Assembly (NCBI RefSeq): GCF_027580225.2
Contig: NC_073346.2
Coordinates: 13,356,001-13,420,000 of the forward strand
DNA from: Misgurnus anguillicaudatus
Taxonomy: Eukaryota; Chordata; Actinopteri; Cypriniformes; Cobitidae
DNA length: 64,000 nucleotides
Reading direction: 5' to 3'
Shown: positions 38,277-51,269 of the stretch, one piece after another
Layout: every line of letters starts with the position of its first letter
Numbering within the stretch: the stretch's first letter is position 1
Notes under the pieces: generated by a model
What the model saw: only the letters and a program-made list of their open reading frames with translations
What the model was told of the DNA's origin: nothing
The model's database searches: none
Made by a program: the position numbers and the translations under genes

Positions 38277-39883
38277 ATGTATACATATATGAGCCAAAAC
38301 AGCCATTCACTATTAAAAAGTTGGTGCGTGAAAGCTTGAAGTATACAGAAAGGTTGACAAACAAGGTATGCCAAAGACACCAATGCCTTAAAAATGCCAG
38401 CAAGTAAACAATGTATGGTTAAAAATAACCCTGATAAACTTGAAGTGGCATTTGACTGCCAAGTGGCATAAGTGGTAATGTCTGAAGACTATTTTTGAAC
38501 TATTCAATGTCTGATCAATGTATCTTTGTATTCTTTATCAATGACCTTTACTAGTATTCTTATTAATGGCTGAGAATCTACATGTCAACAATAATCAATT
38601 TACATAGTCTACTCCTACAATATGGACTAGTTAGTATAACCAGAGGTTGAATAAGACTCATTAAAATGCCTAATGCTTTTTACTATCAGGCAGTAAAGTT
38701 ACACATTACATTACCTCTTGCATGTTAATGGAGACTCAACATGATAGTGAATAATGAACATATTTGCTTTACCTTTTAAAGCAAAACCAATGCCCGCTGC
38801 CCTTATAGGGTTAGTTGTGGTGTATACACTAAAAATGACTGATTTAATATTAATCATAAACCCACGTCATTAAAATAAATAAGCCAATTGGAGTGCAGTA
38901 TAGTAGATACGTCTCAGGATGCCGTAATCTCACTTTGAGCAACAAACACCCACTGATACAGATGTGTATGCTGTAGTAACGAGTGACTCAGTGGGGTGCC
39001 GGGTTACGTTATGGGTTATGTATTCGGAATTAGGGTATGTCCGTCCGCAAACCCCGTGTGCGCGCATCGAGCCCGACTGTCCCCACCCCCATCAGCACGA
39101 GCTCCAGAGTCAGATTTCACTCAAGCTCCTCCTTGACTTCCTCTCAACGGCCAAACACTTTAAATGTCTTTGTTTCTGTCTGAGACATTAAATTATGGGT
39201 CATATTCATTGTGTTTATTATTACACGATATTATTGACACCGTAAGTGTTTATAACTCAACACGATACCGCCGGTCACGCCTTTGAGTAGGACTGAAACA
39301 TGTTACGCAAAATTGAACGATACAGATTTTAAGATGGCTTGAGAAAAATAGGAAAAATGTAAAAAAAAAACAGCGTGTCTGGTTAATACACCAAACGAGA
39401 ACACTTGGTTGAAAAGTCAAGTACACAACAGCTTATCCACGTTAGTTAAGTATAAACTAACTTTTATTCTACAGCCACACGCAAGCCCCAAACCAAAGAC
39501 AAACAAACAACTCTAGTCTTTAGATTAGACAAAGAGAATTAACACGCCATATTTGAAGTAAAAATGAGCAATGGGTCCAGTTTAAGGCTTGTTAAAACGT
39601 TACCCACTCCCCACAAAACACTTTTCGAGCCCTTAAAATGCTAACCAGTTAGCACCAAAGAAACGAAAGGTCTAACTTGGAGCTTTAAACACAGTTTGTA
39701 AATTATAAACCGTGTATTACAGTGTGATAAATGTCCGTTAATGTGTGTTAGTGTGCGTGTGAAAAACGGCCGTGATTTTTTCCAGTAGTATGTCCACCTC
39801 GTTTCCCAGAGCTGCAGTAAGACATTCCGTCAAAACATGGCATATATAACAAGCCACGCACTCTCTTTCCCACCAACACTTAC

Positions 39884-40058
39884 CTGTGTCAAAAGCTGTA
39901 TATTCCTCTGTCGCCTTTCAATACCTCAACCCGGAAAAAAATGCGACAATCCGTTGAGAAAACGTTTGAGAATGACCTGCAGCGCACGGCAGCCCCTGCT
40001 GAGTGGATGTGTGCGCGAGGAATCCGCGCTCGCGTACCAGCAGCACACGGGAAAGATG
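39884..40058 (-). other. ctnnb1: ctnnb1 exon 1 (5' UTR, predicted)
   Basis: The minus strand reads TTGACACAG then GTAAGTG at 39883, a near-perfect donor. Upstream of it is a GC-richer, CpG-containing stretch with no ATG-initiated protein. The 5' end is set about 30 bp after a TATA-like box. Known CTNNB1 genes also begin with a noncoding exon of about 200 bp, and exon 2 here needs an upstream donor. Confidence 0.65.
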
Positions 40059-40100
40059 GCGTCACTCCATATGCGCTCCAGCCATTATAAAAACTCCTAC
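40053..40100 (-). promoter_or_regulatory. ctnnb1: ctnnb1 core promoter: TATA-like box and YY1-type motif
   Basis: On the minus strand TTTATAAT (plus 40084-40091) is followed about 25 bp later by GACGCCATCTTTCC (YY1-type CGCCATCTT, plus 40053-40061). Human CTNNB1 has the same arrangement, TTATAAGAG then GGCGCCATTTT, at its start site as I recall it. Transcription is predicted to begin near 40058. Confidence 0.55.
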
Positions 40101-41702
40101 CCACACCGTATTCTGCCGCCTTCCGATAAACTAGATCCCACGTCGTTCGAAGTAAATAAAGTAAAAGCCTTTTCCGTAACTAACCATGATTTACAGACAC
40201 TTAATATTTTAGTGTTTAAAAGGTATGTGATGTTAATATCAGAAAATGTGAGATCGATCTCAGGTGAGTAAGATGTGAGGATTCGTGCGCATGGATACGC
40301 TAGCTACACGGCTGTGGTGCGACAAGGGGGCGCACCTATTCATTAAGTTTTATGACTATCGCAGTAAAGATCGTTTGTAGTATTTAGGAGAAACAGCAGG
40401 ACAAGACAACAAGCGTCAAATCATAAATACAATCTGATGATTTCTTTGTGGAAATGGGTGTTTATAAACGCTTCAGGAAAGTGACGCTCGGCGTTATAAT
40501 TTAAGTGGCGGAGGAAGTTTTTTTTCTGTCTCCAGTAGAACAATGCAGCGGAACTACTGGCGCAAATTACTCAAATCTACTTAAACATGCTGGGCTTATT
40601 TCTGTATTTAATGTAATCAAAGACCAGATTAAGGTTCTTTCGCGTATTATGGCCGACAGTACACTATTCTACGCATGTAAATTGTCGTATCATTGGCATC
40701 TGAAAAAATATCAATAAATATCTTAGATGAGGACAGTGTGTGGCTTTTAAACGTACATGCTTTGCCAATAACCAAAACAGTATTTTTATTGTGACTTTGT
40801 GCCTGTCATGTTGAGACTGGTTTGTTCTTACCTTAATTTGTCCCTGAGTTCCCATGAAAAAATAGAGAGAGGAGGGGCTGAGGGCACACAACAGTGCCAA
40901 AACACACACAGCACTGTTATTAATTCATATTACAGTTATCTTTATTTTTCACGGTAAAAACACAAAGTTTGGTGACATTGTGTGCACTGTGGCAACATGT
41001 GCATTACATTGATATGTTGCAATGTTTAAAATGGTCTCGACAAACTAATAAAAACTGTAAACTAATCACCACTGAATTTACAACACACTACAAATGTGCA
41101 ATATATGTCAACAGTAATCAGGATTTGTGCGTTTTAGTGCTCACTGCTTAAATCTATACATAATAATAATTATTTACATTATAAATAAAATAAGCTTTAT
41201 ATTCTTTGTTGCATTGGCTGGTTCAAATAAAGTAATCAATCTTCAATCTGTTGGATTAAAAGTATAATAGTCTGTTTTATATACAAGTAAGGCTTTTTTA
41301 AATATTAGTATACTCTTACTCCGCATGCTGTAGTGTGTACTGGATTCAGAATAATGTACAGCATTAGGTTACAGAATAATGTTAGCATTTAGCATTAATA
41401 TCTTTTCACATTTCTTTAAATGTAAACAATGATCATATATATGTATATATAGTATTTCTTTCTGTCAATCTTGTATCTAATCAGTTAACATTGAATTTTG
41501 CAAATAAACTATTATAATTTGTTAACCACCCTTTTATAGCATTTGTAAATACTAAATTATATTTTAAGCTACCAGTACAAATAATACTACATTTCTTATT
41601 TAAATTGTGGAAACCATGCTAGGATTAAACAATACATTTAATTTAAATTAAAAATTATTAGCAGACCCATGAGTGGTGCTACTGATTATTATTGTCTTGC
41701 TC

Positions 41703-41833
<131 letters not shown>

Positions 41834-44800
41834 CAACAACAACATCTAGATTTTTAGAATAACAAAACAACAAACATGCCTCATAAAATATAACATAACT
41901 TGTAGCTTTATTCGGATAAATTCTGTCTGTTGTTATCATTTTTGTATACACTTGCTTGAATCTTAGTCATGTTTGCCCTGGCATTCTCCAACAGAAGGAC
42001 CTTACTGTATTCTGTAGATAAAAAACAATGAAAAGGACTGAAAAAAACAGTTTGCTCCTTGTTTCTTTATTTAGTTGTAAAAACCAGCATGTTATAAATA
42101 CGGGTTTAGGAAATAGAAAGAACAAAAGAACTCCTTCAGTCTTTTTCTTACACACGTCAGGATTACATATGCATCTCCTGCCTTCTCCCAGTAGGATCAA
42201 GCTGTGAGAAGAAGTCACAGGTCTTGCGCATAGCCAGGAGTGCTGGTTTACCTAAAGGAGAGCCGAGGTCACATCCCGCAAATCTTTGCTCTCCTGCTGT
42301 AGTATTTGTGTGTGTGAGAGAGAGATAGTTGGTTTATTCAGAGAATGGCAGCATTTTCCCTCGGGAAGCCGAAGGAATTGAAGCTGTGTGCTGAGGGAGG
42401 GGCACCTTTCTCTGCACGTGAATGAAAGGGGCGCGCTAAAACCCACTTGTGTGCTGGCATGATTGTCTACCGTGACCCCGACTTCACCAAAGGTCTTGAA
42501 CCAACATCCTGGCTGTCACAATAATGCTGGGCAAGAGCCAGCCACTTTTTGCTTATAGGTCCATGAATAGATGAGAATGCCAAAATAGAAGAGAATAAAA
42601 TCTTTACACCTCTCATTTGACTTTAAAAGTTTGCTTTTAGATAAAAATGATGACAGATGATATAAAGATGATAGATAGTTTGGAAAAAATTGTATTAGAC
42701 ATTAAATTATATTATATTCAACACAACACTGATATGAAGACTCAATTTTACATCAGTGTTTACATGACAAGATACATACGCTGTTAGTAAAGTCAAAATA
42801 TTTAACAATATATTTATGCATGTTTTTATAAATAATAACTTGCATAAATGATCATTAGTGTCATGGTTAGTATCTTGTTACAATTCATTTTGTAAATATC
42901 CAATACATTCATTTAGTTTCATTCAAAAAAAATTAATACAAACTTATTGTAAAAAGTATTTATTTCTGAAAAAAGAAAAAGAAAATTATGTTTAGGTGCA
43001 GGTTTCCATAACACACAATTTTAAACAATATACCATTATCAATCATTATTTATATAAATTAATTAAATATTGTGTTAGCAAAGTAAACAAGCGGTAAAAG
43101 TTGCTTAATGTTTAGTAATATTCATTCATTTTTACAGATCAGAGGCAGTGTTAAGCCATAAAAAACACATTGTTCAAATATGATATAACAAAACATGACA
43201 TACACATTCAATTAAAACCACCATGATCTAAACACATTATATATATATATATCATATAGTAAATATTGTGAAGATTTTTCTGGACAAAACATAGCATACA
43301 CATTTTTTTTAAATATTAGTATGCAATAATTTAAATTAAATAATTTCTGTAGGCTTTGTATTTTTATAAAACAAAAGAAATTCACAATGAAATATTAGAA
43401 TCAAAAACAACAATTAGGAAACATGTTTGGGATTTGGACTGACATTTAGGATGAATTTAAATCAATATCTGTTTGCACTATTCTTTGTAATAAAAGGTCA
43501 AATAAAAACACTGACCTATCCTTTATGCCTCTCAAGTCATTTTAATAGCAATATACCATATTTAATTCTTGGAAATACATGTAAACATGATAGATAAAAA
43601 AAACATTATATTCTACCACAACATTAAAACAAAAACATTGTCAAAATTGTATACACTATCTTCAGTTTATTTAAAAACTAAAAACACCACTAGTAAATAT
43701 ATAGCATTAAGTCTCTCGCAGTATTTCCTGATTAATTTGACATGCTCTACAACTTTTATAGTGCGGCTGTGCAACTCTTAAAAACCAAATATCCAATGAG
43801 CTCCATACATCTCAGAGTAATCTCGCACGCATATACAAATACAAAGCTTCTTTTCAGCATGCCGACTCAAATTCTCTTCAAAGGCTCTCCGCTTTGTAAG
43901 GTTGCACAGGCAACAATATCTGTGTGCGGACCAGCCCCTTTTGTGTTCTGGTTCATTGTGAGGTTCAAAAACACAGACTAAAGACCCCGGCACATTCAGA
44001 CCACCACTTTTATCCCAATTGATGCTATTGGAATCTCCAATACTGAATAAAGTTCAAGATTCCCAGATCAATTCATTGTACTGCCGTGTGATTGTAAACA
44101 GGGAAACCAAGTTATGAAGACAGCATTTAAACTTTCAGAATATTAGTTGGACCCTTGGAAAAAAAATCTGTGAAAAGAAAATTGAGTTAAAAAAAAGAGA
44201 GAGAAATAAGGCTTGTTATTTTACCTTTTCATGCTAATTTTATCATAACATGTGTCTATTATCATTTTATCTTTATTTGCTTGGGTGAATCACCCACACT
44301 ATAACAGTGTTTTTATTATTGTAAAAATATGTCACATGTTATTTTAATAATATAATTTAATTCAGAGCTTTTATTGTGCTCACAATAAAATGTTTATATT
44401 TTTAGCCTGTTACAATGCTGGTAATTTAAAAATGAACTTTTTGCACATGCAGATGGCAAATTCAATCTTATTCAATTAATGTATAAATGTAACAATAAAT
44501 CATTATTATAATATTTGAATAACAATAAAATAAACTGCATAGTCACTTCCCTACTCACTAATATGTCTGTGTTGTACACAGATACCCCCCCCCCATCTTC
44601 TGCAAACCAAGAACGGATAAAAGGCCGATCTCCGCATATGCAACAGCAAAAAAAATTGATGGAGATGTGTTCAGTTCTCTGATGTGAGCTGTACGCCATT
44701 TAGTTGCTGTTTATTGTTGTTGTTACACTTTTCATCTTTTAACGGTGCTTTGATTTGTTTATATCTTGCTTCAGGGTAGATTAATACAAAAATAACAGTC

Positions 44801-44938
44801 AGCACTAATAAGTGTTCGTGAAAAATAGCAAAATCCATTGACAATTGTTATAGTCATTAACTATAATAAGATTAAATAAAATAGAAAAAATATGATGGCA
44901 GTTCAGTATTGTTTAAAATAATGTTGCTCTTTATTTAT

Positions 44939-44961
44939 GCATTGCATTGCATTGCATTGAA
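44939..44961. repeat. Short (ATTGC)n tandem repeat
   Basis: Four GCATT units in tandem (gcattgcattgcattgcatt). Too short to be more than a minor microsatellite. Confidence 0.8.
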
Positions 44962-45589
44962 ATAGCCTAACTATTTGTGTTCTCATAATAATGTCAGCTT
45001 TGTTAGGGCCATGTCACAAAAAATGCACTTTGCTATTGTTAGTATGTTACAATGTCTACGAGCTATAGGTTTGTGCTGGAGAATATAAAAATGTGCCTTC
45101 ATAAACTCATATGGTAACATTAATTGAACCTTATTTAAAAACTAAATAATAAATGTATAATATCTATTATTTCACAATTTAATATTTTGTAAACATGCAT
45201 TTTAAATCTTAATCATGTCAAACAAATAAACATCTGCAGCATCATGATATGCAAGCACTGCTAATATTAACAAATGTGTCACATGACTATACATGACTTA
45301 TATTTAATCAATATATTTATAAATGTAATTAATCTACAATCTTTCCTTGGCCGTGCATGCAGTAAATTAATTTATTTTATTTCACTACGTAATAAACTAG
45401 TGATTAAATATTTTGACTGGCAGATGCCTCGATTTGAAACACAATAAGCAGGGAAACTAAAACATGGCACACATCAATTCAGAGGACGAAAACACTTGCT
45501 TGCTGAAAAAGCCCAGCTGAATCAAAGGCAGCTTAAAACACTATAATAGTCCTGAAAAAAAGAGAAAGAAAGAATAGACGGAGAGAAAT

Positions 45590-45800
45590 GGGTGGAATAT
45601 AATCTCATCATACAGCGTCCACGCTGCCTATTTACATCGAATGCAAAGGGGGCACGTCAGCCTGCGCATCCCTGCCGCGTGATGTGAAAAGCATGAACAA
45701 ATCACAGACACAGCTCATCTGTGTTTATATTTTCGCACAATGAAAAACCTGCTCTTTGTATAAACACCCCCTTTCTGTATTATTGTATAAAAACTCCCCC
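45590..45800. promoter_or_regulatory. Candidate conserved noncoding block
   Basis: Non-repetitive, moderate-GC DNA flanked by AT-rich sequence, including TGCAAAGGGGGCACGTCAG and CAAATCACAGACACAGCTC. It is 5.5 kb upstream of the ctnnb1 start. Enhancer status is an inference from sequence texture only. Confidence 0.25.
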
Positions 45801-46839
45801 TCCCCAAATCCATCTATCCTGTCTTCCCTTAACAAAAATGATAATTAACTTCTTGCTTATTTTTTAAATTGCTTTCTTATTTGAAAAGCTTATAATTATG
45901 TCCTGATGCTGGTTTCGAGCAATGCGGTTTAGCACTTTCTGCCAGACACACTGATGCTTCTCTATTGTTCGCACGGACAGTTAGGGTCCTGAAGGGGTTA
46001 TATCAAAAATGCTCTTGTCGTCTGATGATGTGGATAGCCATCTGTATATGTCTTATCATCTAAAAACAATGCAAAATAATACCAAAGATGCAATATTCAG
46101 ATTCCCTTTGCACTCAGACAGACACCCTTGCATCACTCATACTGACCCCCCCACCTCCCCTTTCTAACATGCACAATGCTTCCTTCATCCTCCACACCAA
46201 ACTCAGCCAAAGCTCAAAGTTTACAGCATCCCATACACAATGATTTGCATTCTGCCCACTGGAATCACGCCTGGATGTTCTGAATTTTTCAGTTGCGTCA
46301 CATGCATTTTTCAGACGGACTGACAGAATGCAGACAGTGTGTGTGACGTATGTGTGTGTGTGTTGCAGGAAGGTTGGTCCTGATCTAGCCGCATTGTTCA
46401 GTATCCTCACCTTTGCATCACCAGCTGTACATTTCTGCCGATGGAAACTGACTATGCATAGAAAAATGCTTGCACATGTTAATTTCAGAACAATATAGTA
46501 TGATGCATCGCAAAAGCTGACTGTGTTGGCCGAAAATATCAAATGCAGCCACCTTTACACAAAGCCATTTCACTTAGAGCTCAAAATACAACAATATCAC
46601 ATCTATAGCCTATTTCAGCAGCAGTATTGGTGATAAGGAACAACATGCTCACCTCCCTCTTCCTGCTCATGACCGCTGGCACACCGCATCCATCTTGCAC
46701 TACCAGCCAATACATATCGAACGACAACTAGTTCTCCCACAGTCCACTCGATCTTGCTTCATACGAGCTATAAAACCAAAGAGGAACCAGCCTGAATCTT
46801 TTTCATCTACAGCGAGCGAGGAACGATGTGACCGCCACT

Positions 46840-47180
46840 CCTCGTGAGCCCAACTTTCATGTAAGCCGGCGACAGATGCAGCTTTTGGGTCTTTTTTTTG
46901 GGGGGCCTCTCCCCAATATTTTAAGCCCAATTTTCTATGGTTTGATTTAGGGACGATGGGCTTGATGTGGGGAATGAGACAGCAGGCTCAGCGGGGGCCA
47001 TTAGCCATGGTGTGGTGGCCGACTTAAAAAGAGTTCAAGCTCCCGCGAGCCAAAGGAGGAGGGAAATCCCCCGAATCTTCCTCACCCACCTTCTTCTCTT
47101 TGGTAACCTGATGATGGAGTTGATAATCATCAGTCTCCATCAGTCCAATGTTTACCTTAATGGATGGATAACTTTTTTGA
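46840..47180. promoter_or_regulatory. Candidate conserved noncoding block
   Basis: Contrasts with the AT-rich flanks: G-rich, high complexity, with GGGGGCCATTAGCCATGG and a CCATTAG homeodomain-type core. The short open frames here have no domain. No repeat ends were seen. Confidence 0.3.
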
Positions 47181-47429
47181 ACTGAAGGGTGTCAGAACAT
47201 TCAATGTATTGTTTGTTTGTGGTGTTCGTGTAAGTCATCACATTTATTTAGTCACAATTTTCATATTGATCGGTCATGTGAACCAAAGCTAGTGAGCACT
47301 TGATGCATCCATAAAACGAATTGAATAAAATTAAGCATCAAATGGCTGGAAATTGATTGTGCTTGGCTTTCTCCTACATAATGGATATTAGTTCGACAAT
47401 TCAAGTAAGTTGCAACTAGTGGCAAATGC

Positions 47430-47830
47430 ATATCTACTGCCGGACCATGAGGGAGCCTGGGTGGGCCTTGGCCCCCTCATTTACATGTCTGCCCCCTCAG
47501 ATTTCCAATTTCTTAAAATAAAATAAATAAGAAAATGTTGATTTTTAGTCTGATTGATAGATTGACCAATCAAAATGCTGCACGGTAAAATGCAGCTGTT
47601 TTCAAACTTGATTGGATTAGCTCATGTCACGTGTTGTTGTAAGTAACTTACGCTGTCATCTTCGCATGAGAGTTCATTAATATTCGGTGACAATGGCAGC
47701 TGGCGCGCAAAGTACAATATTACGCTTTTTCAAAAAAGCACAGAAAGATGAGCGAGAAGGAGAAAATGTGCCATCTACATCATCTGAGTCTACTTCATGT
47801 TCTACTGAAATGCAAACGGTGAAGTAAATA
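47430..47830 (+). mobile_element. hAT-type transposon remnant (5' part)
   Basis: GC-rich text around GCCTTGGCCCCCTCATT and CTGCCCCCTCAGATTTCC precedes a short transposase N-terminus at 47693-47827. This arrangement is like the TTF/ZMYM-like hAT families common in fish. The remainder of the transposase is missing. Ends are not resolved. Confidence 0.45.
47693..47827 (+). pseudogene. hAT-type transposase N-terminus with a PIP box (truncated)
   Basis: Frame from ATG at 47693: MAAGAQSTILRFFKKAQKDE, then a Ser/Thr-rich stretch, and TAA after 44 codons. QSTILRFF is an exact match to the PCNA-interacting motif Q-x-x-I-x-x-F-F, followed by a basic KK as in real PIP boxes. It is not in a zinc finger or catalytic part, which would lie further on and is lost. 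Either a truncated transposase or a first exon whose partners are gone. Confidence 0.5.
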
Positions 47831-48345
47831 TGTTGTTTTAAATTTGTACAGGTGTTAAGCTGTTTTATTTATAGGTGTTAATATATATAGAGTTTCATTT
47901 TTCCCTAAAACATCCTAAAACTTCATAATCAATAAGTCTAAAGTAGCATGGCAGCTAATATAAAGATTTAAGTGAATATTTGTCCAGTCATGGTCCATGA
48001 ATATATCACACCCTTAAAATATTGGATTGGTTTAATCCATTGTTGGGTAAATATCAGGGGCGCAGGAAGTTAGGTATGCTGAGGGTGCTGCAGCACCCCC
48101 TAATTTCACAAGATTGTAAATGCAACACAACAATTTTGGTTCTATTATTATTTGGGTCTATCTATTACATTATACGTGCAAATAGCATGCCTTCTTCTTA
48201 CTTTCTCCATTGTTTGGTTGTAAAACTAAAGTTTAAAAAAGACACACATCTTCAGTGGCATAGGGAGAAGTGAGTAATACTCATAGATCTATTGACATGA
48301 TATCCCTGCCAATTCTGCCAATATAAAGTATAGATAACTGTGGGC

Positions 48346-48476
48346 GAGCCCAGCAGCTGGGTTGACATTAACCCAGAAAATGTTTATATTTGACCGAACA
48401 ATGGGTTAAAACAACCCAGTATTTTGGGTTGAAACAACCCAGCGTGGGTTAAATTACAACCCAGCTGGCTGGGCTC
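48346..48476. mobile_element. Palindromic MITE of AACCCAGC motifs
   Basis: GAGCCCAGCAGCTGGGTT is inverted at 48459-48476 (AACCCAGCTGGCTGGGCTC, imperfect). Inside, ACCCAG/CTGGGT words repeat. This family is widespread in fish; a short relative is near 6159-6190. Confidence 0.6.
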
Positions 48477-48939
48477 ATTCTTTTTTGACCCAATGCTGTA
48501 ACCCAAATTTTTTTTAAAGTGAATACATGCAGACACTTTAAAAAGAGTTAAATTTTTATTAATTAAGAAAGAATATTAAAGATTTACAATTTCTGGACCT
48601 CTGTGACATAATAGCTGGTTACGGACATACAAACAACGCCCCCACCTAAAACATCTTCCCGTGCCCATGGTAAAATTTTTACATAAATGTTATAAAGAAC
48701 TTTTATAAATAAACCTATGCTGGGTTGATGTTATCCACACATGGGTTGAAAAATCCAGCATTTGAATTGTTCCCATAGTCATGACAAATACATTTATGAC
48801 AAATTAACCAGCTGTTTTTGATTGATCTAGCTTTCTCCACTATCTATTCAGTCTGATCATGATCTTAAAGACTGCCAAATCTGATCTTTTTTGTAATGAA
48901 ATAAAAATGGTCATACATTTCACACTATAAAATCACTGC

Positions 48940-49180
48940 ACCTACATTTTTTTTGCTGCCTTCAATTTTTTGTTAAATCAACTCAGATTTACAAGTCATA
49001 TCAACTTATAATTATTTATCTTGTTGCTACAACTTAGAAAATGAAGTTGACATAATTCAACAATATTTGATAAGTTATAACAACTCATCACTAGTAAAGA
49101 TAAATTAAAGTAAGTTAAAATGACTTCTAAATCTGAGTTGATAAAAAATTAAGGCAGCAAAGAATTTTTACAGTGCACTG
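48940..49180. mobile_element. MITE of the CACTGTAAAAA type
   Basis: Imperfect inverted halves: TGCTGCCTTCAATTTTTTGT near the left and AAAAAATTAAGGCAGCAAAG near the right, with AACTCAGATTTACAAG against CTAAATCTGAGTTG inside. Right side ends in GCACTGTAAAA. No gene. Confidence 0.5.
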
Positions 49181-49388
49181 TAAAAAAATTCATTGTTGTA
49201 CTTAAATTTTTAAGTTTAATCAACTAGAATTTACAATTGATTTAAAGTTTAGCCTTATTTAAAGGCTAGTATGGAGTTGAATTTGTTAAAGATATTTCAA
49301 CTTTATTTTTAAAATATAAACTCCTTACTAGTCAAGAAAGTTGATTAAGCTGAAAAATTTAAGTTCAACAAGGAATTTTTACGGTGTA
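49174..49388. mobile_element. Adjacent MITE, CACTGTAAAAAAATTC...GAATTTTTACGGTG
   Basis: CACTGTAAAAAAATTC at 49177 pairs with GGAATTTTTACGGTG at about 49371-49385. The interior pairs as AAATTTTTAAGTTTAATC against GATTAAGCTGAAAAATT. Noncoding. Confidence 0.55.
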
Positions 49389-49689
49389 CGAGATTGCATT
49401 AAAAAACAAGAATTAGTTTAAAGAACATTTTCACTGATTCAACAGCAGATAAAGGTGATAACCCCAATGTCATTATATAAAACCCACTGCAGTAAAACAG
49501 ACAAATAACTACCTATCTGTTTTTAAGTATACTTTTTTAATGATGCCAAGTAACTTGATCTATTTCAGCAGGTTTAGCCAAACACTTAATGATGTTTTCC
49601 GATCATGTCTCGATTTTAAATCTTAATATGTCTAATCACATGTTGGTTTAGACCTTGTTCTCAATCTCAGCAGGGTTCCTCCAATTACA

Positions 49690-50340
49690 CCTCTGATTAA
49701 GACGCTCATGTGCGAGAAAACTAATTGGTTTCGTGCTGCAGAGAGCTGCTCCTTTTTTCGCCAAAGACTTAAAACAAGAGCCACTGTGAAGGAAAAACAA
49801 GACCATCGCTATCCTTCACTTCATTTTTTCCCCAGTGGCCGGGGTTATTTTGAAGAATCCCTAACCGAGAACAGCTTGGAAAAACAGCGCTTTGTACCTG
49901 TTGCCTCCATCTTGTTTTCCGATAACAAGCCGGCAAGAAAACAGGGACGAGAATTTACCGCTCAATAACAATAACAGCAGCATCTCCTCTCATCCTCTTC
50001 AAATTAAATTTAAAATCTTGCATTATCTACTCAACAGCTGTGAAGGAAAGCATACGCTCCCCTCTGTTACATTTGTTTTCTGTTGCTGGCCGGAACGTCT
50101 GTTTTTCCCCGCTCCCTAAGCCCTGATAAGGCTGTCTGTGAAGGCCAGTTGTGTGTAGAAGCGTAGGAGGATGGGAACGCCGGTTGGTTGGGGGGTTTGA
50201 GAACCGGTGACATTTGTTCCTGGGTTTTGTAGAGGACTCCTGCTGTGTTGCGGTGGGCTTAGGCGAAGCTTCTGAAGCCGGTCAGCCAGGCCTTCAGGAG
50301 CTCTAACTAAGCTCCCTTCCCCCATATACACACACAACAC
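49690..50340. promoter_or_regulatory. Candidate conserved noncoding block
   Basis: A 650-bp stretch of high complexity and higher GC between AT-rich repeats, with GACAAATGTCACC-like and CTAATTGG words. Overlapping short frames on both strands lack domains. The texture is that of a conserved noncoding element or a lncRNA exon. Unproven. Confidence 0.3.
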
Positions 50341-50679
50341 ACATACATGAACACATGAACAATTTTATAGGTGCACACAAAAATTCGCATTGTCAAATTA
50401 GAAGCATTCGGCCCATGGGCGAACTAGCAAACATGCATGCCGAGATGTGGGGTTTGATAAATTCAGTCTTGTGAATGAATGCATTGCAATGCACACACAA
50501 AAATTTAAGAAAAGGAAAAAAGGATATCAAACAGCGCATACTAAAATGTTACCTGTCCTTAATATATATATATATGTCTTTATATGTTAAAGTGCATTAC
50601 ACAAAGGCATACTATTGGTGCTTGTAGATGAGTGCTTTGATTTATTAGATATCTTGTCTCCTTGTCTATTACATTCCCA

Positions 50680-50900
50680 ATGAATGATTAATAATATCCA
50701 CAAGCTCATCCACCTCCAGTATTTCATCCTTATATAGCCGAGTGCCCTGTGACAGCTATCATGCAAATCATCTCAATATTCCTATGAAATGATGGCATCA
50801 GCAATTCCAGTTCACTGAAAATTGCTTGCCGATCTAATCACACGGACACAAAGAAGCATGCGAGATGGATATGATGGTAGTTTTAATGCATTTTTTGATT
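50680..50900. promoter_or_regulatory. Candidate conserved noncoding block with octamer
   Basis: Non-repetitive text including ATGCAAAT (50761-50768), the POU octamer, followed by CATCTCAATATTCC (TEAD-like CATTCC variants) and GATCTAATCACACGG. It is about 10.7 kb upstream of the ctnnb1 start. Confidence 0.35.
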
Positions 50901-50949
50901 CCGAGACATAGTCAACGATCTTAAAGTCTTCATTTTCCTATAATGTTCA

Positions 50950-51090
50950 TCTCATTTACATTATGCGTTTGGCAGATGCTTTTATCCAAAGTGTCAGTGC
51001 ATACGCCCTCTACATTTGAGCAGTACTTATATAACCTGTGACTTCGAGTTGCAAGTGCAATGTACTACCAGTTGAGCTATAATTTTTCTT
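50950..51090. repeat. SINE copy with 'TTTGGCAGATGCTTTTATCC' text
   Basis: GCGTTTGGCAGATGCTTTTA is followed by the tRNA-like tail GTACTACCAGTTGAGCTATA. It is a member of the family also found at 36906, 54124 and 61265. Strand is uncertain because the tRNA-like part reads in reverse. Confidence 0.55.
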
Positions 51091-51269
51091 TGCCTGTGGG
51101 TCTTGCCAACACAATGTTATCGCAATTTAAGTATTTTACAAGTGGCTAATTCGTATCACATTTGTACGTTTGTGTATGATTGCTTTTACCCTTTGATGCT
51201 GGGGTTAGAAGTGCAGTTAGGGGTGGGGTTTCATTGTTGTTGTTTTTTTATCATAATCATACGTTTCAT

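Larger units (their letters stand above)
32486..39883 (-). other. ctnnb1: ctnnb1 intron 1
   Basis: A 7.4-kb first intron with GTAAGT start and CAG end. It contains an inverted pair of repeats (34234-34511 and 38001-38276), an interrupted tRNA-derived SINE (33700-34740), another SINE fragment (36906-37060), a repeat with the 'CCTTTCATAGTTGATCCC' start (about 33140-33310) and a GC-richer block at 36150-36330. No other gene is supported inside it. Confidence 0.75.
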
